From Micromonospora halophytica (lineage in GTDB: Bacteria; Actinomycetota; Actinomycetes; Mycobacteriales; Micromonosporaceae), in assembly GCF_900090245.1 (NCBI RefSeq), contig NZ_FMDN01000001.1, positions 408,241-472,240 on the forward strand: a DNA stretch of 64,000 nucleotides, given 5' to 3'. Positions within the stretch are counted from its first letter, which is position 1. Every line of letters starts with the position of its first letter. Under the pieces are notes generated by a model. It saw nothing but the letters and a program-made list of their open reading frames with translations, did not search any database and had not been told where the DNA came from. A program made the position numbers and the translations under genes. Below are positions 9,456 to 19,043 of the stretch, piece by piece.

Positions 9456-9866
9456 ATGAACCTCACCATCCACACCAGCGTGCTGCCCCACACCGACCCG
9501 GACGCCTCCCTGGCCTTCTACCGCGACACCCTCGGCTTCGAGGTCCGCAACGACGTCGGCGCCGGCACCATGCGCTGGATCACCGTCGGCCCCGCCGACC
9601 AACCCGACACCTCCATCCTCCTGGCGCCCCCGGCCACCGACCCCGGCATCACCGACGACGAACGCCGCACCATCGCCGAGATGATGGCCAAGGGCACCTA
9701 CGGCTGGATCATGCTGGCCACCCCCGACCTCGACGACACCTTCGACAGGATCCAGGCCAGCGACGCCGAAGTCGTCCAGGAACCGATCGAGCAGCCGTAC
9801 GGCGTGCGCGACTGCGCCTTCCGCGACCCCGCCGGCAACCTGATCCGCATCCAGCAACTGCGCTGA
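9456..9866 (+). CDS. VOC-fold (glyoxalase/bleomycin resistance-like) protein
   Basis: The 136-residue product has the two beta-alpha-beta-beta-beta modules of the vicinal oxygen chelate fold. The start reads IHTSVLPHTDPDASLAFYRD and the end reads VRDCAFRDPAGNLIRIQQ, where the second-half Glu/His metal site is not strongly conserved (IRI in place of a Glu ligand). Members bind drugs or act as lyases and dioxygenases; substrate unknown. It is flanked by an AraC regulator 5 bp upstream and a UvrA-like ABC protein 86 bp downstream, so the three may form a resistance or detoxification operon. Confidence 0.87.
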   Translation: MNLTIHTSVLPHTDPDASLAFYRDTLGFEVRNDVGAGTMRWITVGPADQPDTSILLAPPATDPGITDDERRTIAEMMAKGTYGWIMLATPDLDDTFDRIQASDAEVVQEPIEQPYGVRDCAFRDPAGNLIRIQQLR

Positions 9867-9952
9867 ACCGTCCCCGATCACAGTCACGACCTGCACGGAC
9901 GGTGCCGGGCAGGAAACCGCGAAGACGGGCCCGGGCAACAGATGGAGACACG

Positions 9953-12346
<2,394 letters not shown>

Positions 12347-12362
12347 CCGGGACGGGTTCACG

Positions 12363-12408
12363 CAGAACGGCCCCCGATCAGCATCTCTGCTGGTCAGTGG
12401 CCGTTCTG
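12363..12408 (-). terminator. Hairpin beside the att repeat, probably the original tRNA-Tyr terminator
   Basis: CAGAACGGCC (12363-12372) pairs with GGCCGTTCTG (12399-12408), with an inner stem gatcagca/tgctggtc. It occupies the same position relative to the tRNA-Tyr 3' copy as the hairpin next to the intact tRNA gene at 14.5 kb. It also lies just after the UvrA-like gene and could terminate that transcript. Confidence 0.7.
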
Positions 12409-12466
12409 TGCACCTGGTGGCGGGTAGAGGATCCGAACCTCTGCAGCTTTCGCGACGGATCCACAG
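12407..12466 (-). repeat. Left att-type repeat: 3' half of tRNA-Tyr
   Basis: This 60-bp stretch matches 14505-14564, the 3' half of tRNA-Tyr from the anticodon loop to past CCA. It differs at four positions, all T to C on the plus strand. A partial tRNA copy at a distance from the intact gene is the standard footprint of integration by a tyrosine recombinase. The interval to the tRNA (about 2.1 kb) holds an integrase remnant. Confidence 0.9.
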
Positions 12467-12579
12467 GGCGTCCGCGTTACTGATCGGCTCCGTGGCCGTG
12501 ACCTGGGGCCTTACTCCTTCAAGGCGCCACCGGAAACGGGACCGCCCACCATCCGCCCGCTGCCGCGGTTGCTCACCCG

Positions 12580-12861
12580 TCACCTGAGCATGTCGACCTC
12601 GCCAGTCTCCGGATCAACAGCCACGCTGAGCTTGAAGTGCCCCCGGGCCCTGGTCTCGCGCTGAGGAACGAAGTCGACAATGAGGTAACGCCTGCTGCCC
12701 CGGAGTCCCCGTATCTGCGCTTCGTACGGCTCGGAGATCTCCCAGTCCTCGACCGGGAACCCGCCCCGAGGCTTGGCGACGCCCATCCGTCTGGCGAACT
12801 CAGCGGTAGCCAGTTCCCGAGCCTCATCGTGATCCACGGTTCCCAGTATCAGTCGATTCAT
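12580..12861 (-). CDS. Hypothetical protein inside the tRNA-Tyr element
   Basis: A 93-codon ORF with actinobacterial codon use. The product has WEISEPYEAQIRGLRGSRRY and, near the end, LSVAVDPETGEVDML, which suggests a small alpha/beta fold with a closing beta-hairpin. I do not recognise a family. No clear ribosome binding site precedes the ATG at 12859-12861; a GTG eight codons inside is an alternative start. It is cargo or a remnant of the integrative element. Confidence 0.55.
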   Translation of the reverse strand: MNRLILGTVDHDEARELATAEFARRMGVAKPRGGFPVEDWEISEPYEAQIRGLRGSRRYLIVDFVPQRETRARGHFKLSVAVDPETGEVDMLR

Positions 12862-13339
12862 CCGAGCGCGTCGTTCGGAGGCATGTGCTACGCCGTGCTG
12901 CGGGCCCGAGGAGGTGCTTCACCTGAGGGAAGACGAATACGAACGGCCCGCCCAGCGTGGGGGGTGGGGCGTGCTGCACCTGACCGGCTCGACGGTGGCC
13001 GTAGGTCGGGACTGGGGCGACGGAGACGACACCGCCGAGGACCGAGGGCTCAAGCACCGGCCAAAGGCAGCGACCCGGGACGTACCCGTAGCGCCGCCGC
13101 TCGTGCGGCTGCTCAACCATCACATCAAGGAGTACCCGCCGGGATCGAACGACAAGCTGTTCGTGACCCGACGCGGCGCCGGCGGGCGGTACGTCCCCAC
13201 CGCCGGCCAGCCGATCCCGAACAACACCTACGGGAAGGCGTGGCGCGACGCGCGGGCAAAGGTGCTCACCCCGGCTCAACAGCATTCCCCGCTGGCCCGG
13301 CGACCGTACGACCTACGGCACGCCGCCGTGTCGCTCTGA

Positions 13340-14027
13340 CCTGAGTTGTAGCGGTTTGGTGACCACTCCAGCCGAGGTCGTTCAGGAGGGGCCGGGTCTC
13401 GGCGGGGATACGCGGCTGGGCGGTCACTTGCTGGGCGCCGATGGTGATGGTGGCTGAGCGGAGGGGTCGTAGGGTCTTGAGGATCTTGTTGATGCTCAGC
13501 CCGGAGCGTGCTTGGGCTTCGCGGGAGACGGCCAGGGCTGCGAACACGACGGTCAGGTGGGCCTGGATGCTGTCGTCGAGGCGGTGGAAGACCGGTCGTG
13601 CGGCCAGGTCGGACTTGGTCATCCGGAAGGACCGCTCGACTTGGTAGAGGTCGTGGTAGGCGGCCACGACGGCGGCCCTCGACCACCGCGGACGTACCGA
13701 CCGCGTTTGCCCCGGCGTCATCCAGATCCAGGGCCAGCTGCCCAACATGACGGCGTTCCTCGGCGACCTGCAGCAGCAGCGCCAACTCGTCGTCGGTGTG
13801 AGCCGAACCGATGTGCTCGATACTCAACACCCGCCGGCCTCGCTTGTGCACAATCTGGACCGCAGTCGCTCCCGAGGCGGTCTTCACCCGCCGCACGAAA
13901 CGCCACCCTGTCGAGGCTACCCACGCAGGCAAGCCGCGTTAGTGACCACACCAGCGCCAATCCGCCGGCAAACGCCCAGGTCAGCGGCACCCACGATCAC
14001 AAGATCGCCAGATCGCTACAACTCAGG
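13340..14027. mobile_element. Internally deleted IS1634-like insertion element
   Basis: Perfect 14-bp terminal inverted repeats CCTGAGTTGTAGCG (13340-13353) and its complement (14014-14027) bound a 688-bp segment. It is flanked by a 5-bp target duplication TCTGA (13335-13339 and 14028-14032). Full IS1634-family elements are usually 1.5-2 kb, so about two thirds has been lost. The ends are intact, so it could be moved in trans by a related transposase. Confidence 0.9.
13345..13932 (-). pseudogene. IS1634-family transposase remnant
   Basis: Two non-contiguous fragments in different frames. The N-terminal piece (about 13720-13932) reads FVRRVKTASGATAVQIVHKR and HIGSAHTDDELALLL. The C-terminal piece (about 13356-13690) reads AAYHDLYQVERSFRMTKSDL then ARPVFHRLDDSIQAHLTVVF, the Y-x-x-x-x-x-x-E region that holds the last catalytic Glu of IS4/IS1634-type DDE transposases. 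The central part with the two catalytic Asp residues is deleted and the join is out of frame. No activity is expected. Confidence 0.88.
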
Positions 14028-14202
14028 TCTGACTCAACGCCGGGGTGCCGGCGACCCAGGTAGCCGAGTGGGCCGGGCACAGCGTCCACGTCCTCATGCG
14101 GGTCTACGCGAAGTGCGTCTACGGCCAGGAGGAAGCCGCTCGCCGCCGGGTGGAGGCCGCGCTCGGCCTTACCACCTCGCCGGCTGGCCCAGCACCGCCC
14201 GC

Positions 14203-14346
14203 TCAATGACGAGTCTTGGCCCTGCGGCTGTCCGCATCCGCGATGGCGTGACGCACGGCCAACCGGATCACCCAATAGAGGACCGCAAGTCCGATTGCCC
14301 AACTGACGAGGGCCGCCACCAATTGATCGGGAGTATTGAACATCAT
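14203..14346 (-). CDS. Small single-pass membrane protein
   Basis: A 47-codon ORF starting MMFNTPDQLVAALVSWAIGL, with one membrane helix (ALVSWAIGLAVLYWVIRLAV) and a basic tail ending RRAKTRH. No Shine-Dalgarno is evident upstream, so it might be leaderless. It overlaps the end of the integrase pseudogene by 7 bp on the opposite strand. No family recognised; the clear membrane topology argues for a real gene, but only moderately. Confidence 0.5.
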   Translation of the reverse strand: MMFNTPDQLVAALVSWAIGLAVLYWVIRLAVRHAIADADSRRAKTRH

Positions 14347-14461
14347 GGCTTGCAGCCTAGAGACCGCTTGCCCGCTCTGGGTTCCCCGTCGATCTCGGTG
14401 ACCGCATGTGACACAACCAGCGAGATTGAGCGGGCAAGAGCGGGACTGAGCGAGACTCACG

Positions 14462-14505
14462 AAAGAGGCCACTGACCGGCGTTCTCGCTGGTCAGGGGCC
14501 TCTTT
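14462..14505 (-). terminator. tRNA-Tyr terminator supplied by the integrated element
   Basis: AAAGAGGCC (14462-14470) pairs with GGCCTCTTT (14497-14505), with inner pairing of ctgaccggcg and cgctggtcag. On the minus strand it directly follows the CCA end of tRNA-Tyr and ends in CTCTTTCG. It differs in sequence from the hairpin beside the left repeat, as expected if integration replaced the original downstream region. Confidence 0.8.
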
Positions 14506-14512
14506 GTGCACC

Positions 14513-14596
14513 TGGTGGCGGGTAGAGGATTCGAACCTCTGTAGCTTTCGCGACGGATTTACAGTCCGCTCCCATTGGCCGCTCGGGCAACCCGCC
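14513..14596 (-). tRNA. tRNA-Tyr (GTA), integration target
   Basis: A class II tRNA with a long variable arm: acceptor GGCGGGT pairs with ACCCGCC, then discriminator A and an encoded CCA (14513-14515). The anticodon loop contains GTA, and the T-arm reads GGTTCGAATCC. Its 3' half (14505-14564) is repeated at 12407-12466, so this gene is the right attachment site of the decayed element. Confidence 0.96.
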
Positions 14597-14744
14597 AGGG
14601 CGTACCACCGCACTCGCGCGCGGCGGCGGAGCCAAGGATAGCGGTTGTCCCCGGGGTCACCGCAAGCGGGTACCGTCAGGGGGTCGCACCGCTGGCCAGC
14701 GGGGGACATACCAGCACAGACCGCCAGACAGCAGGAGCATGAGC

Positions 14745-15239
14745 ATGGCAGCGAACCCGTCGTTCGACATCGTGAGCAAGGTCGACCGCCAGGAGGTCGA
14801 CAACGCCCTCCGCCAGGCGGAGAAGGAGCTCGCGACGAGGTTCGACTTCCGCGGCACCGGCGCGGAGATCTCTTGGTCGGGCGAGGAGGCGATCGGCCTC
14901 CAGGCGGAGACCGAGGAGCGGGTCCGGGCCGCCCTGGAGGTCTTCAAGGAGAAGCTGGTGAAGCGGAACATCTCGCTGAAGTCGTTGGACGCCGGCGACC
15001 CTCGCCCCTCCGGCAAGATCTTCAAGATCGACGCGAAGGTGATCCAGGGCATCGACTCGGACAAGGCCAAGGCGATCAGCAAGAAGATCCGCGACGAGGG
15101 ACCGAAGGGCGTCCAGGCGCAGATCCAGGGCGACCAGCTGCGGGTCACCGGCAAGAAGAAGGACGACCTCCAGGCCGTCATCGCCCTACTCAAGGGCGAA
15201 GACTTCGGCATCGCCCTCCAGTTCACCAACTACCGGTAA
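14745..15239 (+). CDS. YajQ-family nucleotide-binding protein (UPF0234)
   Basis: The 164-residue protein begins [20 protein letters not shown] and ends [11 protein letters not shown], both YajQ hallmarks, with [19 protein letters not shown] in the middle. Family members bind RNA or nucleotides, and one Xanthomonas member binds cyclic di-GMP. I choose the second ATG (14745) because AGGAG lies at the right distance for it and touches the first one. In a window with a GGDEF-EAL enzyme a link to cyclic di-GMP is possible, but it is not shown by the sequence. Confidence 0.92.
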   Translation: MAANPSFDIVSKVDRQEVDNALRQAEKELATRFDFRGTGAEISWSGEEAIGLQAETEERVRAALEVFKEKLVKRNISLKSLDAGDPRPSGKIFKIDAKVIQGIDSDKAKAISKKIRDEGPKGVQAQIQGDQLRVTGKKKDDLQAVIALLKGEDFGIALQFTNYR

Positions 15240-15477
15240 GGAGGGTCCAGCCGGTCTGGTGGTCGGACCGGCCACGCCTTGCCACCTGGGCAGACGTCGT
15301 ACCAATGGTCGTCATTGGTCGCCCACGATCGGCCTCCGACGGCCTGGCCCTCGTCGACCCCTGGCCCCCGGAAACGCAGCGCTGGTGGCCGCCAAATTCG
15401 CAGGAGTGCGGTCCGCTGACGGCGCTAGCATCGGCTACCCGTCACCGGTTGCGGCCGGCTCAGCAGAAGGAGCGGCA

Positions 15478-15804
15478 ATGGCGGACGTGTCGGTCGAAAT
15501 ACCATCGCCCCTGAGCAAGTGCATCATTTTCTGCGAGACCGAGTGCGTCCTCGGTTGCTGCGGAATCGACGCCGTCTCCACTGACTCCGCCCTTATCGAG
15601 GCGTGGTGCCGTCGGGTGGGGTCTGTCGCGGTGGTCGAGGCTCGGCTTCAACTTGCCGAGCTGATCGAGATGGTAGAGGACCGTTCACACTGCCTCGCAT
15701 CGACATTTCTGAACTTCCGCACGCCCGACGATGCCGCACGGCGTCAGTTGCTGGATTTCCTGGCCGCGCTTGATGCGGGACTTGCGGCCGGTGATGCGTC
15801 GTGA
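15478..15804 (+). CDS. Small Cys-motif protein (resembles DUF6331)
   Basis: A 108-residue product with the motif CETECVLGCCGIDA near residues 17-30 and an alpha-helical remainder (RLQLAELIEMVEDRS). The Cys cluster C-x3-C-x3-CC resembles a family annotated as DUF6331, of unknown function; the assignment is from memory of the motif. The ATG has AAGGAG seven bases upstream. It is monocistronic, 240 bp after the YajQ gene. Confidence 0.7.
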   Translation: MADVSVEIPSPLSKCIIFCETECVLGCCGIDAVSTDSALIEAWCRRVGSVAVVEARLQLAELIEMVEDRSHCLASTFLNFRTPDDAARRQLLDFLAALDAGLAAGDAS

Positions 15805-16268
15805 GCGGTCGAGGCCGGCGAAGGACTGATTGGAGGGCCGTGATCGCTACTCGGCGAAGCTGCCATTCGGTTGCGAGCGCCGCGGCAGTTACCGTACGTG
15901 GCAGTTCCCGATGGTCGCCGTCGGGCTAGCACCGTTCTTGACCTTGCGCCCAGGGATCACGCGCCGTTGCCATCCCGCCTGCCGCCGACCCGCCCGTCTG
16001 GGGAGCGGGCCGCCCGGCCCGCCACGTCAAGCGGACCTTGACGCCTCGTACGGACGCTGGCGGATCGGGCGGTGGTCTGCTCGGCTCGCCCGGGTCGGTG
16101 GCAGACGGGATGACCCTGGGCAACCACCCACGAACCGCAGCGCGCGCACGATGGCTGCCGGCGCGGTGGCGGCGTCGATCCTGGCCCCGTCGATGTCGAT
16201 GCGGTCCGCCAGTTCACCCGCGACTGGTTCGCCGACCCCCGCTCCAAGCCCGTCGAGTAGAGCGCCGC
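15805..16268. other. Gap with an unassigned coding remnant
   Basis: No intact gene. A plus-strand frame that ends at the TAG 16258-16260 reads DVDAVRQFTRDWFADPRSKP just before the stop and looks protein-like, but it has no start and a TGA about 50 codons upstream. It may be the tail of a lost gene. Codon bias in the rest of the interval is poor. Confidence 0.4.
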
Positions 16269-16634
16269 TCAGTCGTGCTCCGGGGCACCGGTCACCTGGT
16301 GCGACGCCGCGTGCAGCACCTCGGTCACGAGCCGGCGCACATGCCCGCCTCTGGCCTGGTAGAGCGCTCGGCGACCCTCCCGACGGACGCTGACCAACCC
16401 GGCCAGCCGCAGCTTGCCCAGGTGCTGCGACACCGCCGGCCGTGCCATCCCCACTGCCGCCACGAGCGCGGTCACGTCGTACTCGCCCTCACTGAGCAGC
16501 GACATGAGTCGTAGCCGGGTGGGGTCGGCCAGCATGCGCAACATGTCCGTGGCTGCCTCGACCTGCTGCCCGCCAGGGAGGCGTTGTTGCAGGTCACTGG
16601 CATCTGCAACGTTGTCGCGTGCGTACATGAGCAC
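16269..16634 (-). CDS. ArsR/SmtB-family metal sensor, KmtR-like
   Basis: The 121-residue protein has the winged helix-turn-helix of the family (ADPTRLRLMSLLSEGEYDVT, then MARPAVSQHLGKLRLAGLVS). The C-terminal helix reads GGHVRRLVTEVLHAASH, aligning with the His ligands of the Ni/Co sensor KmtR (H88 and H102 positions kept, E101 replaced by Ser) and partly with the alpha-5 site of CzrA. It is divergent from a His-rich CDF exporter with only 60 bp between the starts, which fits repression of that exporter until metal binds. Metal identity (Ni/Co or Zn) is inference. Confidence 0.88.
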   Translation of the reverse strand: MLMYARDNVADASDLQQRLPGGQQVEAATDMLRMLADPTRLRLMSLLSEGEYDVTALVAAVGMARPAVSQHLGKLRLAGLVSVRREGRRALYQARGGHVRRLVTEVLHAASHQVTGAPEHD

Positions 16635-16694
16635 ATATTATCGCCGCTGTCACGGGCAGAGATCCTCGGTGCGACCGACAGACCTGGGGGAACG

Positions 16695-17732
16695 GTGCAG
16701 GACCACGAGCACGGTCATGATCACGGCCACTCGCACGATCACCACGGCTGGTGGCGCCGACTGACCCATGCCGTCGTCCTGCACTCCCACGACTCCCGCG
16801 CGAAGACCGACCCGGCGCTGGAGTCCTCCCGGGACGGCCTTCGCGCACTGTGGATCTCGCTGATCGGCCTCGGGATCACAGCCGTTGCCCAAGCGGTCAT
16901 CGTCGCGCTGTCCGGCTCCGTCGCGCTGCTCGGCGACACGCTGCACAACGTCGCCGACGCCCTGACCGCCGTACCGCTGGGGATCGCCTTCCTCCTCGTC
17001 CGACGCGCCGCCACCCGCGCCTACACCTACGGCTACGGCCGGGCCGAAGACCTCGCCGGCATCGTCATCGTCGTGGTCATCGCCGCCTCAGCCGTCGCCG
17101 CCGCCTGGACCGCCGTCACCCGGCTACTGCACCCCGCCGAGATGACCCACGTGCCCTGGGTCGCCGCCGCCGGCATCGTCGGGTTCATCGGCAACGAGCT
17201 GGTCGCCCGGTACCGCATCCGGGTCGGCCGGCGCATCGGCTCTGCCGCCCTCGTCGCCGACGGCCTGCATGCTCGTACCGACGGCTACACCTCACTCGCC
17301 GTCCTCGCCGCCGCCGGCGGCGCCGCGCTCGGCTGGCGCTGGGCCGACCCCGTCATCGGCCTGGTCATCGCCGCCGCCATCACCTTCGTCCTCAAGGACG
17401 CCGCCCGCGAGGTCTACCGGCGACTCATGGACGCCGTCGACCCCGACCTCGTCGACCGGGCCGAGACCACCCTCCGGGCCGTGCACGGCGTCCAGGACGT
17501 ATCCGCCGTGCGCCTCCGCTGGATCGGCCACCGGCTGCACGCCGAAGCCGACCTGGTCGTGGACTCCCACCTCAGCCTCGTCGCCGCACACGAGATCGCC
17601 GCCGACGCCGAACACCAGCTCACCCACGCCGTACCGCGGCTGATGACCGCCACCGTGCACACGGACCCCGACAGCCACCCGGGCGGCCACCACCACACCA
17701 ACCTGTCACACCAGCGCCGCCGACAGAACTGA
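16695..17732 (+). CDS. Cation diffusion facilitator, His-rich ends
   Basis: The product of about 345 residues has six membrane helices and the CDF metal-site pattern: HNVAD in helix 2 (GDTLHNVADALT) and HARTD in helix 5 (DGLHARTDGYTS), the HxxxD type typical of Zn/Ni/Co exporters. The N-terminus (DHEHGHDHGHSHDHH) and C-terminus (GGHHH) are His-rich. I place the start at the GTG 16695, after TGGGGGAACG; the frame continues upstream through the sensor promoter and is not coding there. The divergent ArsR sensor probably controls it. Confidence 0.9.
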   Translation: MQDHEHGHDHGHSHDHHGWWRRLTHAVVLHSHDSRAKTDPALESSRDGLRALWISLIGLGITAVAQAVIVALSGSVALLGDTLHNVADALTAVPLGIAFLLVRRAATRAYTYGYGRAEDLAGIVIVVVIAASAVAAAWTAVTRLLHPAEMTHVPWVAAAGIVGFIGNELVARYRIRVGRRIGSAALVADGLHARTDGYTSLAVLAAAGGAALGWRWADPVIGLVIAAAITFVLKDAAREVYRRLMDAVDPDLVDRAETTLRAVHGVQDVSAVRLRWIGHRLHAEADLVVDSHLSLVAAHEIAADAEHQLTHAVPRLMTATVHTDPDSHPGGHHHTNLSHQRRRQN

Positions 17733-17812
17733 TCCGGTTCCGGGGACGGCGCCCCGGCCCTGGACCGTCACCTCCACGACCGACCATCGCCAATCAGCGT
17801 TATCATCACGGT

Positions 17813-18172
17813 GTGGCGATGAACTCTTCCCCAGCACTGGAGCCCGCCGCAGCGTTGTTCCGGTCCCTCGGTGATCCGACCCGGTTGGCGATCCTGCGCC
17901 GGCTGGCGTCCGGTGAGGCACGGGTGGTCGACCTGACCGGCGAGCTGGGCCTGGCCCAGTCGACCGTGTCGAAGCACCTGGCGTGTCTGCGCGACTGCGA
18001 CCTGATCGACTACCGGGCCGAGGGCCGCCAGTCGTTCTACGCGCTGACCCGGCCGGAGCTGCTGGACCTGCTGCGCTCGGCGGAGCAGGTCCTCGCCGCG
18101 ACCGGCGAGGCGGTCGTCCTCTGCCCGGTCTACGGGGCACCGACCGGCGCCGGGGCGGGGGCGAGCGCGTGA
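17813..18172 (+). CDS. ArsR/SmtB-family Cd/Pb sensor, CmtR-like
   Basis: The product of about 119 residues has the family winged helix (LGDPTRLAILRRLASGEARV). Its recognition helix QSTVSKHLACLRDCDLIDYR carries Cys-x3-Cys exactly where CmtR uses Cys57 and Cys61, and a C-terminal Cys in VVLCPV could be the third ligand (Cys102 in CmtR). This is a Cd(II)/Pb(II) sensing arrangement. The start is the GTG 17813 or the ATG 17819; no clear ribosome binding site. Its stop overlaps the GTG of the following CDF gene (GTGA), so sensor and exporter are translationally coupled. Confidence 0.9.
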   Translation: MAMNSSPALEPAAALFRSLGDPTRLAILRRLASGEARVVDLTGELGLAQSTVSKHLACLRDCDLIDYRAEGRQSFYALTRPELLDLLRSAEQVLAATGEAVVLCPVYGAPTGAGAGASA

Positions 18173-18858
18173 GCGCCTCTCTGCTGACGCCCGAGCGTCG
18201 GGCGGCGCTGTCCCGGCGCAGCCTGTGGCTGGCCTACGCCACCGCCGGCTACAACCTGCTGGAGGGCCTGGTCGCGATCGTCGCCGGCACGGCGGCCTCC
18301 TCCACCGCCCTGATCGGCTTCGGCCTGGACTCGTTCGTCGAGGTGTCCAGTGCCGCCGTGCTCATCTGGCAGTTCCGCTCCCGGGTGCCCGAGGATCGCG
18401 AGCGGCTGGCGCTGCGGCTGATCGGCGCGTCGTTCTTCGCCCTGGCCGCCTGGGTGACCGTCGACGCCCTCCGCGCACTGTTCACCGGGGGCGACGCCGA
18501 CGCCAGCCCGGTCGGCATCGGCCTGGCCGTGGCGTCGCTGCTCGTGATGCCGCTGCTCGTCCGCGCCAAGCGGCGCACCGGTCGGGAGCTCGGATCGGCC
18601 ACGGTCATGGCCGACTCCACCCAGACGATGCTGTGCACCTACCTGTCCGCGGTGCTGCTCGTCGGCCTGGTGCTGAACGCTCTCTGGGGCTGGTCGTGGG
18701 CGGATCCGGTCGCCGGGCTCGTCATCGCCGGGGTCGCGGTCAAGGAAGGTGTGGAGGCCTGGCGCGGCGAGCACTGCGAGGATTGCGCCCCGCTGCCCGC
18801 GAGCGCCGCCACCGGCGAGACAGAGGCGTGCGGCGGCGACGGCTGCTGCACCGGCTAG
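18169..18858 (+). CDS. Short cation efflux (CDF-like) protein with Cys-rich tail
   Basis: The 229-residue membrane protein has about five or six helices and acidic metal-site motifs GFGLDSFVEVSS (helix 2) and MADSTQTML (helix 5). These are Asp/Glu-based rather than His-Asp. It lacks the usual cytoplasmic domain and ends in a Cys-rich tail (HCEDC, CGGDGCC). It overlaps the CmtR-like gene by 4 bp. Coupling to a Cd/Pb sensor and the thiol tail suggest export of soft metals, an inference. The frame runs upstream of the GTG inside the sensor gene and is not coding there. Confidence 0.88.
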   Translation: MSASLLTPERRAALSRRSLWLAYATAGYNLLEGLVAIVAGTAASSTALIGFGLDSFVEVSSAAVLIWQFRSRVPEDRERLALRLIGASFFALAAWVTVDALRALFTGGDADASPVGIGLAVASLLVMPLLVRAKRRTGRELGSATVMADSTQTMLCTYLSAVLLVGLVLNALWGWSWADPVAGLVIAGVAVKEGVEAWRGEHCEDCAPLPASAATGETEACGGDGCCTG

Positions 18859-18893
18859 CGGAAAGAGCCCCCGGCGCGAGAAGAGCTGCCCGG

Positions 18894-18989
18894 TCAGCGC
18901 GAGAAGATCAGGATCAGCACCACGGTCAGGATCGCGCTGATCAGGATCGAACCCAGGCACCCCAGCCGGTTCGAGAAGAAGACGAACAT
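18894..18989 (-). CDS. 31-aa conserved-type membrane micro-protein
   Basis: The ORF encodes MFVFFSNRLGCLGSILISAI followed by LTVVLILIFSR: a short polar start with an N-R-L-G-C-L-G-S motif and one membrane helix. Very similar tiny proteins starting MFVFxSNRLGCLGS are common in actinomycetes as far as I recall. Function unknown. It is in the gap between the CDF gene (convergent) and an MFS gene, 54 bp upstream of whose stop it begins. It is too short for most gene finders. Confidence 0.65.
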   Translation of the reverse strand: MFVFFSNRLGCLGSILISAILTVVLILIFSR

Positions 18990-19043
18990 GACCGATGACG
19001 TACCCGTCGCCCTGCCCGGCACACCTCGCCGCCGGCAGCCCGG

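Larger units (their letters stand above)
12914..14209 (+). pseudogene. Tyrosine recombinase (integrase) pseudogene, split by an IS
   Basis: The 5' piece (12914-13339, similarity starting a few codons earlier at GPEEVLHLRED) covers the middle of a phage-type integrase up to YDLRHAAVSL, which carries the second catalytic Arg and the His. The 3' piece (14033-14209) continues LNAGVPATQVAEWAGHSVHV and includes the GHS motif and the catalytic Tyr in MRVYAKCVYG. The N-terminal domain and first Arg are gone. Between the pieces sits a 688-bp IS remnant. Even with the IS removed, a TGA stands where Trp is usual in SLWLNAG, so the gene was dead before the insertion. Confidence 0.9.
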
